The notes under the pieces were generated by a model that was not told where the DNA came from, ran no database searches, and saw nothing but the letters and a program-made list of their open reading frames with translations. Of a stretch of DNA of 64,000 nt, positions 21,538 to 33,165 are shown one piece after another (the stretch's first letter is position 1; each line of letters opens with the position of its first letter). The translations under genes were made by a program, and so were the position numbers. Source of the DNA: Gnetum montanum (Eukaryota; Streptophyta; Gnetopsida; Gnetales; Gnetaceae); NCBI GenBank assembly GCA_015680685.1, contig MNCI01027262.1, positions 1,986,856-2,050,855 of the forward strand, read 5' to 3'.

Positions 21538-22621
21538 TGAGGATCAAGAACTTAGAAGGGGGGATGAATAAGTTCCCAGTGAAATCAAATGTGCCACACA
21601 AAAAGACAAAATTTTACATGGTTTCCCAACTTGGCTATTTCACACTTAGAGGGTAGAATCCATGCACACTTTCATACTTTGTTGCTTAATCAAATGTGGT
21701 TTGAAGGGTACCACACCCTATACAAGATCTAAGCTCTACATCAAAGTGTGGTTTATCACTACAAAACCACTCAATCCCACAAGGTCGCAACAAGCTTAGA
21801 ACGTGGTTGTAAGGATTCCATAACCTTTAAAAAATTGAGCTTTGCTCCAGAGTGTTTTGATGCTACAAAACCACTCAACCCTACAAGGTCCCAACAAGCT
21901 CAATGTGGTTTCCTTCTTGTAAGAAGCACATTAACCTTGCAGGACAATTACAAAAAAGAACAAGGTACAAGGAAAGAATGTAACTATAATTACAAGTCCT
22001 TGTCATTAAAGCTTAATTGAACATAAAACCAGGAAAATAATGTAGTAATAAAGAGTAAGAATACAAAAGCATAGATATGACAGTGATTGCTTTAGTGTGA
22101 ACAATCCTTACTCTATTCCTAAGAATTTTATATCTTCTTATCATCTGGAAGTTTATAAAAATTCCTCAAAATTTGTGCAATGCCTACCTAACAGTTAATA
22201 TAGACATCTCCTTAAAAGTTGGGATGTCTACTTAAGAATGACCTCTATTTAGGAGAGACATCTTGCTGAATAATGGAACATCTCTTGTGGGACATCTTTG
22301 GGAAGACATCTACTATTTCCAAGAGATATCTCCTCAATTCTTGGACTCTAATTTCTTAGTCTTCCTCTCATTAATTTTTCTTCTTCTTAGTGTCTGGAGC
22401 ATCTTCATTTGGTTTGTAGTCTTTGATTTTAGCCCATGCTCATTCATCCTCTCATCTTGACTCATATGATCTTCACTTCTCATTTTGTTGTAAATCTCAT
22501 TTCCCTTGAGTCCTTGGCATCTTATTATAGTTCTTGTTCATGTCTTGTAAACACATCATCCACAACAAACACTTTATGTTCTCCATTTTCCTTAAGGTTT
22601 TGACATACCAAAAGGTCAACA
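21538..22621 (-). repeat. Copia 5' LTR
   Basis: On the minus strand it begins TGTTGACCTTTTGG (22,621) and ends GATCCTCA (21,538), adjacent to the primer site. Only one copy is in the window, so the ends rest on TG...CA and the neighbouring site. Confidence 0.6.
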
Positions 22622-23690
22622 TTCTTTACTTATGATACCACCTTTAAGAAAGCCTTGGTCTATCTAGAGCAAGTGGTTCAATGATGTGTAGAAACCAACT
22701 TAAAGTTCAACTAGTAGAAAAGCCATCTAATGGTCCAAAAAGGCATTATGTTGGGGCACAAAATTTCAAGCAAAGAAATCGAGGTGGATCCAGAAAAAGT
22801 ACAAGTCATCCAAGGAATCACCAAGCAACCTAAAATGGTGAAAGATATATGGTTATTCCTTGGCCATACTATTTATTATAGGCAATTCATTGAGAACTTC
22901 TCAAAGATTGCTAAACCTTTTGTTGAACTAACCAAGAAGGATGCACCGTTTACTTGGACCAAGAAATGCAAGAATATATTCCAATAGTTAAAGTAGAAGC
23001 TCATAGAAACTCCTATTCTACATGCTTCATATTGGTGTAATCCATTTCATGTTATGACATATGCATCCAATTATGCTTTAGGGACTGTTCTTACATAATT
23101 GGATGATTAGAAATGTCCTTACTACATCCATTATGCAAGTTAAAGCATTGTGGGAGCACAATTAAACTACACCACCACAAAGAAAGAGCTCATGGTATTC
23201 ATGTATGCCCTAGAAAAATTCAAGCACTATGTGCTTGGATATCAAGTTTTTATGCACATAGACCATAGTGTCATTTAGTTCCTCATTAACAAGCCAATGG
23301 TAATCCCCTATATCATACAATGGCTAGTAATTCCATAGGAGTTCAATCTCATCATGGTGGATAGAAAGGGAACCAAGAATGTGGTCGCTAACCACTTATC
23401 TCAATTACAATGGGATAGCAAAGAGGATGTGGGATAGCAAAGAGGATGAGGGACCTTTATTTCACCAATTTCTAGATGAGCTCCTCTTTGTCAGAATTAT
23501 TAAAATGCAAAGTCATGTAAGGGTACTGACTAGTACAAGGATTTCCTCTACTATATACTCACTCAAGAGATGCCACATGAATGGGAAAACAAGAAGTAAT
23601 ACTAGGTTTTTAACCAAGAAAAATGTTATATGAAAATTCAAGGCAACATTTACATGGTTTGGTCAAATGTTAAGAATCTCTCTCTTCCTT
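22622..23690 (+). pseudogene. Ty3-gypsy (Athila-type) RT thumb, RNase H and integrase N-terminus, fragment
   Basis: The translation reads MLGHKISSKEIEVDPEKVQV, LFLGHTIYYRQFIENFSKIA, KPFVELTKKDAPFTWTKKC, then RNase H with YASNYALGTVLT, TTTKKELMVFMYALEKFKHY and KGTKNVVANHLSQL. It ends in the integrase lead-in (CYMKIQGNIYMVW). It closely matches E4 pol read at 49,000-48,200. It is cut on the left by the Copia LTR, carries several stops, and has a short duplication (GATAGCAAAGAGGATG) at 23,413-23,448. Confidence 0.8.
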
Positions 23691-24306
23691 CTTTTTGAGT
23701 TTGTGTTTTTCTTGAAATTCTCCTAGCTTCAAACCTTCTCTCCTTACATTCTTACATGATGCATTAATTCTTCTCTCAATTGCTTTCAAGCTATTTTTCT
23801 TTAAACTACTTACAAGCTTAGTTTCTCATGCATTCTCACATGAATTTTCATTTGAAAAAGTTTCTTTCATAATTGTCTCATATTTGGGTTTTCACAATTT
23901 TTGAAGTTAATTGAATGTTTTTTCATGTTCATGGTTTAATAACCATCCTCTGAACTACATGTTTTAAGCTGAATTGGCATTTTTTTTAAGTTTTTTCCAA
24001 GCTTAGAAAGCTTAAGAAGAAGTCATATCATGTTTGTCTCAATTTTCTTATGTTTTAAGTGTCAATTAGAAGAGATTTGAATGCTTTTATATGTTTGTGA
24101 ATGGTTTGTACATGTTGAAAATTTAGGTTCTCTCTCTTGAAATTTGATGTTGTAATCATGTTTAGTACCTTAATTCCCTTGTTAAGAGGGCAAGCAACAT
24201 AGTCTACGATTTATTTGCCCCAAGGCTAGATTCAAGCCTAGATTTCATATAAAGTATTTGGTTTGGTTCTTCTCTATTTTTACATAGACCACAACCTCAC
24301 CACAAC
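23691..24306. other. T-rich spacer, no gene seen
   Basis: Strongly T-rich on the plus strand with no convincing ORF. The direct repeat CACAACCTCAC lies at its end, next to the E2 target duplication. Confidence 0.6.
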
Positions 24307-24311
24307 CTCAC
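24307..24311. repeat. Target-site duplication CTCAC, left of E2
   Basis: CTCAC is repeated at 37,312-37,316. Confidence 0.8.
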
Positions 24312-25202
24312 TGATGAGTGGTGAGGTACCCCTACAGTCAACCATACGAATACGAGTATTCATGCACGATCCAGTCGAACTCTGTGGGCAGGCTAGTTGT
24401 GGTATCTAAATCATTACACGTTGATCACAGTTCGCTGTCTTCCCACCTAGACTAGTATTTTATTTTTCACGTATGGTTTAGTCCAGAGTGAGGCATATGA
24501 TGTGATCCTAAACTAATGCTACTCCTAGAGAAAATGGAAAATAATATTTATTAAACTAATGAGCAATAGGAAATGAGTCTAAGCTAGCCTAAGTGTGATG
24601 AGCATCCATTCCTTAATCATCCATACACATCTTGGACCTCATGCATGACTACCACTGGGATTACCAAGCGTAGATCCTAGGTACGCTACTGGGTTACAAA
24701 GTAGTCACACTTAAATGCTCGTGATTAAGTCGTACTCATTCCACATTTAACAATAGGAATAGTAAATGATGATAAAGAAATATCAACTAAGAAAACAATA
24801 AATAACAATAAAAATTAAGAATAATAATTAAATAATTAAAACTAAGTGAATGTTGCAATGATGAAGTAATCTTGATCTTTATTTTTGGTCATGTGCGCGT
24901 CCAAGTACGTCACACTCAAATAAAGGTGTCGTACAATTACAAGCATCACACTGCAAGCATGCACTTGAGAAAATAATCTAACTCCTACGAAAACAAAATG
25001 CAAGAGCTTCGCTACAACTAACTCGAAGCTCCCTAAATGAGGTGGAAGGCCCTCTTATTTATGGGTCGGGATAGGCAGTTGTGTAAACAGGGCCATGTCG
25101 ATGTAGGAAGGCTACGTCGACGGGACCGCGTCGACGCAGTCACGTATATGGGACCCCGTATACGTGGCCTAGTCGACGCATTGACTATATAGTGCTTCAT
25201 CA
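24312..25202 (-). repeat. E2 3' LTR (LTR A)
   Basis: It begins TGATGAGTGGTGAGG on the plus strand and ends CTTCATCA. TATA on the minus strand is CCCATAAATAAG (25,053-25,064). The U3 at 25,085-25,190 carries GTCGACG, CGTATACG and TCGACGC palindromic words. It aligns with LTR B across the E3 interruption. Confidence 0.85.
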
Positions 25203-25220
25203 TACCCCCACGACTGAGTA
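25203..25220 (-). other. E2 polypurine tract
   Basis: The minus strand reads CTCAGTCGTGGGGGTA directly before the LTR. The same motif ends E3 and E4. Confidence 0.7.
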
Positions 25221-25369
25221 AAAACTTGTCCTCAAGTCAAAGAAAGTGAGGAACAAGCTCAATTGAATACATAGTGGATAGGTATGGGATTATTGACTAA
25301 CTAGAAATTTATTCATGCCGCAATGGAGAATTAAACAAAATTTGGACACATGCACAAAAGACAAAACTT

Positions 25370-25812
25370 GTGGAACGCATGGGGTTCCCAGTAGTAGTGG
25401 CTCCTCCATGGGTGTCTTTCCTTTGTCCTATGCATCAGGCTTCTAAGATTGATACCATTGAAGAAGCACCTGATGTTTCTCCTCTTCTATTTGAGAATTA
25501 TGAGCCGTCCATGCTACTGTTCCAATGTTTGATGGAGTTGGCACTTTTCATGGACACGGTAGCTGCGGGAACACTTGATTGGCCTCGACATTCCATGCCG
25601 CAAATAGCCATCGTTCGTCTTCATAGGCTCAGGCCCTGACCTCTCCTCCCTTTGCTTGGATAGATTATGTAGTAACAGGAGTTTCATGATGGATGCTGAA
25701 TGATTTCCTTTTGCTCTGCATGTTCTGCATGAGGTCCTTGGCCTCTGCCTCCCCCAGGTCATTCGGCTGCACCTTGAGAAGGTCCTCCTTATTGTCTTCT
25801 TTTAGGGGCCAT
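25370..25812 (-). pseudogene. ORF3 of E2, internally deleted
   Basis: It starts at ATG 25,812 (MAPKRRQ), directly after a splice-acceptor-like AG, and matches MAPKREEHKEDPDKEQ at the start of E6b ORF3. At 25,590-25,530 it reads CP(stop)KVPTPSNI, the degraded C-terminal motif CPWDVP.PSHI of the family, so the domain, Gln-rich and coiled-coil regions have been deleted. The last part (25,440-25,370) matches the post-ORF sequence of E6a (EEP..PGT). It is inactive. Confidence 0.55.
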
Positions 25813-25874
25813 CTATAATCACACAAAGATCAATTTTTAGTAAGGTTATTGAAAAAATTTCAATGATTTCATAC
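25813..25874 (-). other. Predicted 62-nt intron abutting the ORF3 start (E2)
   Basis: Donor AAG|GTATGA at 25,874 and acceptor TGATTATAG|ATGGC at 25,813-25,814 on the minus strand. Confidence 0.55.
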
Positions 25875-26094
25875 CTTACTCATTACCTTTAATAAATGCT
25901 AAATTCTTTAATTAATGTGATTTTAGAGTTAGAAAGTTTTCAAGAAAGTTTCCCTAAAAGTTTAATGTCGGACCCGGTTTTGAGGAACGTTTGATAAAAT
26001 GATGACAAAGGAAAGAATAGATTTGGCAATGAAATACTAGGAGGGTATAAGATGATGTGGTGGTGTGCAACAAGTACAAATTACAAAATTCATG

Positions 26095-26167
26095 CAAGTG
26101 GGTCCTCCCCAAAGTAGGTTCCAACCTATATGCCCTTGCGTAACCACACCTTAAGATGTCCATAGGC
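26095..26167 (-). other. Conserved block between pol and ORF3 (E2 copy)
   Basis: It contains plus-strand AAGTGGGTCCTCCCCAAAG and TGCCCTTGCG, aligned with the E0, E3 and E4 copies. Confidence 0.55.
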
Positions 26168-27247
26168 ACTAGAAGGGTTAAATGTTATCTATATTGATGC
26201 AACAAACACACACATGTAGATACCACCATGATGAGGTATGAATTCAATGCTATATGAGACACGAGTCACAAATACATGAACAACGAGATGGAATGAATAG
26301 AAGAAGGGATTGCAGAGATTGGAACGTGAGGTAACTGACTTAGGGCACAATGAATCATGCATGTAAAGCATGATTAAGGTGTCATTAACCTATCATTCCA
26401 AGATCAGGACCTAGTCCATTCCTCTAAGTAGTGACATCATATTGTTTCATCCCATGATGAGAAACTATGAGAGTACCATAACAATAAGGCATATGATCAC
26501 TTGGTGTTTTATTCAAGGGAGGTGTGATTTTTGTTGTGTGGCACTTACTTCTTTTCCTTTTCTCCTTTTTTTTTCTTTTTGAATATTGAATCTAGGAAAG
26601 CTGTCAACCATTAGGCATGGGTGCATGTCTTTCTAATGGGACCCCCTAGAACAACATTGGATTTTTGAGTGCCCTTTTGATTACCCTTACTCCCATTTTT
26701 CGTTAGATCTATAAGGATCTTAGTACAACCAAATTTCATGATGACTCCCATAGACGTCACCAAAGAGAATCTGCAAATCCCATTAATGTCACACCCTAAT
26801 CATTCCCTCTTGGTCCATCCTTCTTCATTCTGGGTACAATGAACATAAAATTAATTTTAAGTTTTAAGAATGTCAATAATATCACTGTACCCCATAATAG
26901 AACCTCTTATTTGTAGAATGGATGAGTGGGTGTAATGGGCTCACTATCCAAATAATTGCTCACTCAAGACTCGATAGCATAGAATAACACCTCAACCAAC
27001 AAGACACATGAGTGTTTTATTCATGGATGAGATTACTTATAAAAGGATAAAAAGAAAAAAAAAGATAAAACAATAAATTAAAAGGGTAAAAAATTGGAAA
27101 ACAAAAAGTTGAAAAATTAAAGAAACTAAAAAAAATATTAATTCTATGTTGTTAGAATGGAGGATACCCCCCATAACTAAATGGCTAAGCATGGCTAGAA
27201 TTAATAAATGAAAGGTGGTCATCCTTGCATGTTGAAAATATTGGGAC
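26168..27247 (-). other. E2 region between gag and the conserved block, no gene seen
   Basis: AT-rich, with an A-rich tract at 27,040-27,130. Pieces match the post-integrase region of E4 and E3, so pol appears deleted. Confidence 0.5.
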
Positions 27248-29045
27248 CTAGTCATACTTACCCCATTGGGGTTCACACACTTGATTAAAGTTGACATAGT
27301 TGGGCAAGTTATAAGATGTGGCTAAATTATAGGAAGTTGACCCACTCTGGTACTTGCGACCATAAGATGGTATGCAAGGATCAACATGTCTCCCCATGTG
27401 GCAATATTCATTGGGCCCCATGGTTGTTGAAGTATTGAATGGTGTCCTTGATAAGGTAACATGAGGCATTGGGTTCGAAGAGGAAGATGCACCATAGTTT
27501 TGGATTTGTGCTAAGTTGGTAGATGTAGTGGTTTCTGAATTGTCGTGTCCCTTTCGATGGTCACATCTGAAGAAGGGATACCTTCGACATTGTGAAGGAC
27601 CTCCACTTTTGTTAACAGTAGCAGCACAAGTAATGTTTGTAGGTTGGTGTTGTGGTGCAAAATCTTCTAGCATAGCTGGTAGTAATGTAGAAGGGGGTGA
27701 AGCATGAGAATATTGAGGTTGAGGAGAAGTGTAAGGCACATGAGACGGTGATCTTGTTGGAGAGGACATGGGTGGATAGTACTCAGGAGAAGGATAACAA
27801 TCAGGTGAGGTAGAGGATGCTGATCTTGTTGGAGAAACAGGGTGTTGAACACAATAACCATTTGGTACTGGGACATACGAAGGGTATGGTCCAGTTGGCA
27901 GTGCCCTAGCCCACGATTGAGGTTTTTGCCACTGTGGTTGGACACAGTATTTTTGTATGTATTCTGGATGTAACATTCCTCCCTAATGCTCATGTAAGTG
28001 TGACAAGATTGGACATTGACCTTTGGGGTGATCGTACAAGCAAATATTACATTGATATGTATGATTGGCAGTTGAGTTCTTATCCTTATTTTCTTCTATC
28101 CTTTGTTTCGATTATCGTGTGGTGTCCTGTCCTATTTCTTGATTTGGCATAGTTCATCCTCTAACAATGTTGGCAGATTCTCCACATCTTTCATGTACCC
28201 AGTCTATCATATTATTAATCTTTGCCCCAATTTCATCTAGTTATTGCAAGATTGGCAAAGATGATTCCACCTCCTTGAAGTGAGTTTATTTCTCCTCTTC
28301 ATAATCATGGATCCTTGTTAAGTTAAGATTTTGGTCTTGTTGAGAATTTTCAACATTCTCCCATTTGGCTATTTCTCCTTCTTCTTTTGCTATCCACTTG
28401 ATAAGCTCTTGGAATTGATGGGTTCGTAGCTCATATAGTTGACCTTGGGTGTACATCCCTAGGGTCTCCATTGTTTCATTACGAAGCCCATCTATGATAT
28501 GGTATATTAGCCTTTCCTTAGAGAACCCATGGCTTGGGTAGTTATTTAATAGTGCATAATATCTTTCTAAGGCCATGTCCAAGGGTTCATGTTGCACTTG
28601 TTTCCATTCTTGGATTTGTCTCCTCAAGGCTGACACTCTCACATAGGTTTGATATCTTTCGTTGAAAAGTTCTACCATTGTTAGCCAATGTCGCATTAAT
28701 TTTGGTTTTAATGACCTATATCATACTTTTGCTTGGCCAACATGTCAGAGGAAAGAGCTTAAGTTTTTGCCACCCATTATCAATATTGTTCCATGTACAT
28801 GCATCGTAGAAGGCTTGTAAATTTTGTTGTGGATCTGAATCATAGCCTCCTGAAAACTTGAAAAAGTTTATTAAATCAAGCATGGGTAGACAACTTTCCT
28901 TATGATGCCTATGGGCTATTCGAACAGCCTCTTGTATTTTCATTAAGCTTATAGTGGCCAGTAGGGGTTCATCGTCATCAGGTAAGTTATGCTTTCGTGC
29001 GTTGGGACGATGTTGTCTTTGTTTATGTTTATAAGAAATCCCCAC
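27248..29045 (-). pseudogene. E2 gag (Athila type)
   Basis: In order on the minus strand: DDEPLLATISLMKIQEAVRI (28,960), SGGYDSDPQQNLQAFYDACT (28,830), ELFNERYQTYVRVSALRRQI with EPLDMALERYYALL and LIYHIIDGLRNETMETLGMY (28,690-28,440), a glutamate-rich helix region, then CNICLYDHPKGQC (~28,030), and a Pro/Ser/Tyr-rich C-terminus (27,976-27,248). Frameshifts near 28,710 and 28,000 separate three open pieces. The Cys/His motif is a compact CCHC-like knuckle shared with E3 and E4. It would be the structural capsid polyprotein. Confidence 0.8.
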
Positions 29046-29270
29046 CTCGGGTTGTGTACTCCAATTTTCATCGTCATAATATTTGTTGGTTCTCCAATGA
29101 ATTACCTCACTAGATGTGGAATTATTATAGTCTTGTAGGAGAGAAATGGTTGTAAAACTATGTGAATTTATATGTGACTTTTTTGTAAATTTTTTCTTCC
29201 TAAAGGATATATCGTTAATTTCTTATACAATGATCTTGTATGATATAACTAATCTAGATAGCTAGCACCA

Positions 29271-29288
29271 TCCCTAGCAACGGCGCCA
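29271..29288 (-). other. E2 primer-binding site, tRNA-Asp type
   Basis: The minus strand reads TGGCGCCGTTGCTAGGGA one base from LTR B, the usual Athila-lineage site with one change. Confidence 0.85.
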
Positions 29289-29289
29289 A

Positions 29290-29473
29290 TGATGAGCGGT
29301 GAGGTACCCCTACACTCAACCATACGAATACGAGCATTCACGTACCCGGTCAAACTCTGCGGACAGGCTAGTTGTGGTATCTAAATTGTTACATGTTGAT
29401 CGCAATTCGTTGTCTTCCTACCTGGACTAGTATTTTCTTTATCACATATGGTTTAGTCCAAAGTGAGGTGTAT
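29290..29473 (-). repeat. E2 5' LTR (LTR B), distal piece
   Basis: It begins TGATGAGCGGTGAGGTACC and aligns with the first part of LTR A. It stops at AGTGAGG followed by the E3 target duplication, and resumes at 36,709. Confidence 0.85.
29469..29473. repeat. E3 target duplication, left copy (TGTAT)
   Basis: The right copy is CGTGT (36,709-36,713). The intact LTR A has CATAT at this place, so two transitions separate the copies. Confidence 0.6.
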
Positions 29474-30407
29474 TGATGAGATGCGATATTGCATGGGCTA
29501 CGATATTGCGTAATCGATATCGCAGTAGTCTCAATATCACATCCCATAAGATATTGCGTCATCCCCTGTGATATCACGTACATGATATCGTGGTGCACCG
29601 CAAAATCTATAAATAAGAGGCAACTCTCCCTTATTTCATAATCCTAGGCTAGAAGTAGGGAAACTCTGGCAGATTGATCACTCCAGAGATAGAATATTTT
29701 CCATGTGCCCGTAGTAGGAGTCCTAAAGTGAATGGATCTTTATTCGAGCAACATTGTACCTAAACATAAGTTGTGTACGGCAATAAAGAAGAACTTCCTA
29801 GATAAACCTTGCAGTGCATGAAATAGGATTTTATTTAATGTTATTTATTGCTTTCTCTCTCACCCTTATCTCCTAGTAATGCAGAATGAGTACGACTTGA
29901 TTACGAGCATTTAAGGATGTGTATGGATGATCAAGCAATGGATGCTCATCACACTTAGGCTAGATTAGATTCTCTCAACCCTTTCCACATAGTTAAGTGC
30001 CTTATTACCCCCACTTCAAGCATGTGCATTATGTGTGGTGATCCCAGCAATGATTAGTGTTTGGTAGCCACAGTTGCATCGATTCAAGGTGTGTACGGTA
30101 AGTGGGAATGGATGCTGATGCTAGGTAATTTAGACTTAGTAATTAGTTAGAGTTAGTAATTAGTTGCTCAACCCTTCACCTTGTTAGCATAGGAGACATA
30201 AAACATAAAAATATATAAAAATAATATACCTCAAACTTGCTTAACCATACACCGTGACAACTACAAGTAAGTCTGGGAAGACAATGAATGATTAACCTTA
30301 AGTGTTCCATGAGGCATGTAGGCATTTAGTCTGCGTAGTTCAACCAAATCGTGCGTGCTATGCTCGTATTCGTATGGTTGAGTGTAGGGATACCTCGCCA
30401 CTCATCA
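29474..30407 (+). repeat. E3 5' LTR
   Basis: TGATGAG...CTCATCA. The U3 has CGATATCG-like words (29,485-29,590), then TATA CTATAAATAAG (29,608-29,618) and AATAAA at 29,782. It is ~80 bp longer than the 3' LTR because the first stretch of GATATTGC/GATATCGC words is missing from the latter. Confidence 0.85.
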
Positions 30408-30408
30408 T

Positions 30409-30426
30409 TGGCGCCATTGCCAGGGA
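30409..30426 (+). other. E3 primer-binding site, tRNA-Asp type
   Basis: TGGCGCCATTGCCAGGGA lies one base after the 5' LTR. Confidence 0.85.
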
Positions 30427-30550
30427 CTAAGTGTTTGTGCACTAAGTAGGACATAAGAGATCATTTACATCATTGGGAGCTTAAACGAACCTTAGGGTTA
30501 ATCAAATAAGAAAAAAATAAATAATGGTAAAATTAGCACACCCATAAGAC

Positions 30551-33165
30551 ATCATTTCTTCTTCTTCTTCTCATAATAGCACATCACCTAAGGATCATAC
30601 AAAGAAAAATCAACAATCAAAAACACATAGCCTAAATCAACTAGTTCCTCAACAATATAGGGTGACATATACTCATCTTGATGAGTATATTTTGAATTAT
30701 ACCTTTATCCTCCATCAAGATGAATAGATGCGCTGGAGAGATTTTTTTGGTAACATAGTGTTACCTCCAGATCGTGAAGTCTCCAACATACTCCTTCATG
30801 CCTTAGCACAGATTGGCATGACTCAGCTCTATGCTAAATACATTATGGAAGATTTTGACATGAGGGATTATCATCCCATAGATTTACAATGTATGAGGGA
30901 CACAAGGAAGGAGAGCCAACATACACTTTTGAAGGGCAAAGAGGTCCTGCACATCCTTAGTAAAACTAGAGATGGTGAACCACTTACAGCAGGTTCTCTA
31001 TCAAAAGATGTTTACCCTCCTAACGATCGTGAGGAGGTTGGGTATTAGAACATACGCTCAACGATATACAATCCTGGTTCTGATTCCCATGAACACTAGC
31101 TGTTCACTGAGGGCACAACAACATATAATAAGGATGGGCACTTAGATTGTCATCACGATCGGGGCCATAGCAGCCAAAAAGAAGGTAAGAAACATCGCCA
31201 TGATGATGGTTTCCCTTCTTCTTCCCCTTCATCTCATCACTCACCCTCTCCTTCCACATCTGGGCGCAGCCACCATGAGCATAACGGTGAGGATAGAGGT
31301 AGGTAAATTGAGAGACCTCAAAGAGAAATTCGAGAGAGAGGACAAGGGCATGAATGAAGGGAAAGTAGGGAACAATGAAGACATCATAGGCATCATGAAA
31401 GAGATGATCATGATGAGCCTCTACTTGCAACCCAAAGTATGCTAAACATAACAAAGGCAGTGAGAATCCCAACAAGGCATTTAAAATATAGTCAGATCAA
31501 GCGTTTAGACATGAATAACATCCCACGCTTTGAGGGGGGACACAACGCTGATCCGTAGCATCATTTATAGGAATTCCACGATGCTTGTGCCTTTCAGAAC
31601 ATACAAAAAGAGTGGAAGAAACTTAAGTTGTTTCCTAGGACACTCATCCAGGAAGCAGAGAGTTGGTACCAGTCCTTAGAATCGGAAACCATTAGGAGGT
31701 GGAGTACGATGCTAAAACTCTTCAACGATAAGTATCAAACGTACTCCAGAGTGTCTAACTTGCATAAGCAGATCCAAGGATGGAAGCAAGGAAATCATAA
31801 ACCCTTGGATGCTGCCATGGGCTACTACTACGCATTGTTACATCATTGCTTGGGCCATGATTACGTACAGCAGGATTAACTCCGCCACATCATAGATGGG
31901 CTAAGGTATGAAACTAGGAGAACCCTTGGGACTTATGCCCAAGGGAGATTATCAAAACTTAGATCCCATGAAGTTCATCACTTGTTGGAACAAGTAGCAA
32001 AAGAAGAAGGTGAGCTATGAAAAAGGGAAAGTGCAGAAGAATACAATTGTGATCCTTCTCTTCAAAATAAGGGAGTGAAATTTTGCAACGAAGAGGATGA
32101 GTCACCAATCGAAGAGTTGGTGAACAGAAAGACCTTGCCACTTTAGAAAATAATAATGGAAATAGTGGCTAAGGTAGATGATGTATGGAGTTCCTTAGAC
32201 TCTAAAATTGAAACTATCTTAAAAATTGTAGAAGAGTCTAAGGAGGGACGAAGTAGTAACAAAGGTAAGACAAAGTGGAGAGATTTAGGCCTTGCACATA
32301 ACAAGGGTAAGAGAAAAATTACTAACTCCGATGTGGTTGTGGATTCGGACACAAACGATGACGGTGGATGTGAGATCTACCACTATGACCATCCTAAGGG
32401 ATGTTGTCCAATCATCTCACATCTATAAGAGTTTGGGGTGTATGCACTTAACCCAAGACTTAATCAATGGCAGACACCCCAAAGGTTACCTTATCCCCAA
32501 GGTAACCCAAGGCAGTTCCACCAACCCTTGATGGATTATCCAAGTGGAATTCCCCTACAACCCATCGGACAGCATTAGTAATGGCAATACCCATAGTCAT
32601 GGGGGATGCCACCGCTGAAAAAGCAGTACCCTTACCGGTAGCCAAATCCATATGGATATTATGTGCAGCAGCCGATTTCTCCAAGTGACTCTATGGGTCA
32701 CACAACTCCCCACCATCACTACCAAGTTTAGGAGTACTTTATAAGGACTCCTTCTCCTCCAGGAGATACTCCATACCCACACCATCCTCCTAATTCATTC
32801 GCACCTCTTTCACCAGTAGTTCCCATAACACCTCCTGCTCCAACAATGCAAGGGGAACTTCCTACTCAACCGCAGCAACGTCATGCTGCAAGAGCTGTAA
32901 AATTTCAACCTACTATTTGTTCTAACAACTGTAAAAAGAGAAGACCCTTCTTCAAAACCAAAAGCCCAGACAAACTCTCACAACAACAAGCGATTGAGCC
33001 CATGTACACTCCTCCACCATCTAACACTTTGGAGCACCCTTCCGTCCAACAACAAAGCTTAATGCAGACGGTTATGTTAATGCATATCATAACCGACTAG
33101 ATCAAGGTAGGCCACCTTCCTAGGAAACCAACTGACCTTGGGAGTCCCTTAATCTACCTTCAAGT
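30551..33165 (+). pseudogene. E3 gag (Athila type)
   Basis: The likely start at 30,551 is ATC rather than ATG. The order is THLDEYILNYTFILHQDE, MRWRDFFGNIVLPPDREVSN, YIMEDFDMRDYHPID, a basic/acidic linker, SWYQSLESETIRRWSTMLKL (31,650), YQTYSRVSNLHKQIQGWKQG, LRHIIDGLRYETRRTLGTY, then CEIYHYDHPKGCCPIISHL (32,370-32,425) and a Pro/Gln-rich C-terminus. Stops at 31,046, 31,877, 32,018, 32,143 and 32,426, among others, break it. The second Cys of the knuckle is Tyr. It aligns throughout with E4 and E2 gag. Confidence 0.8.

Larger units (their letters stand above)
20382..22621 (-). mobile_element. Ty1-copia element, 5' part, cut by E0
   Basis: A 1.08-kb 5' LTR, a decayed tRNA-Met-type primer site, and protease / GAG-pre-integrase / integrase coding sequence all point left. 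The coding sequence stops at the E0 insertion (20,381), so reverse transcriptase should lie left of the window. The element's right end abuts a gypsy pol fragment. Confidence 0.75.
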
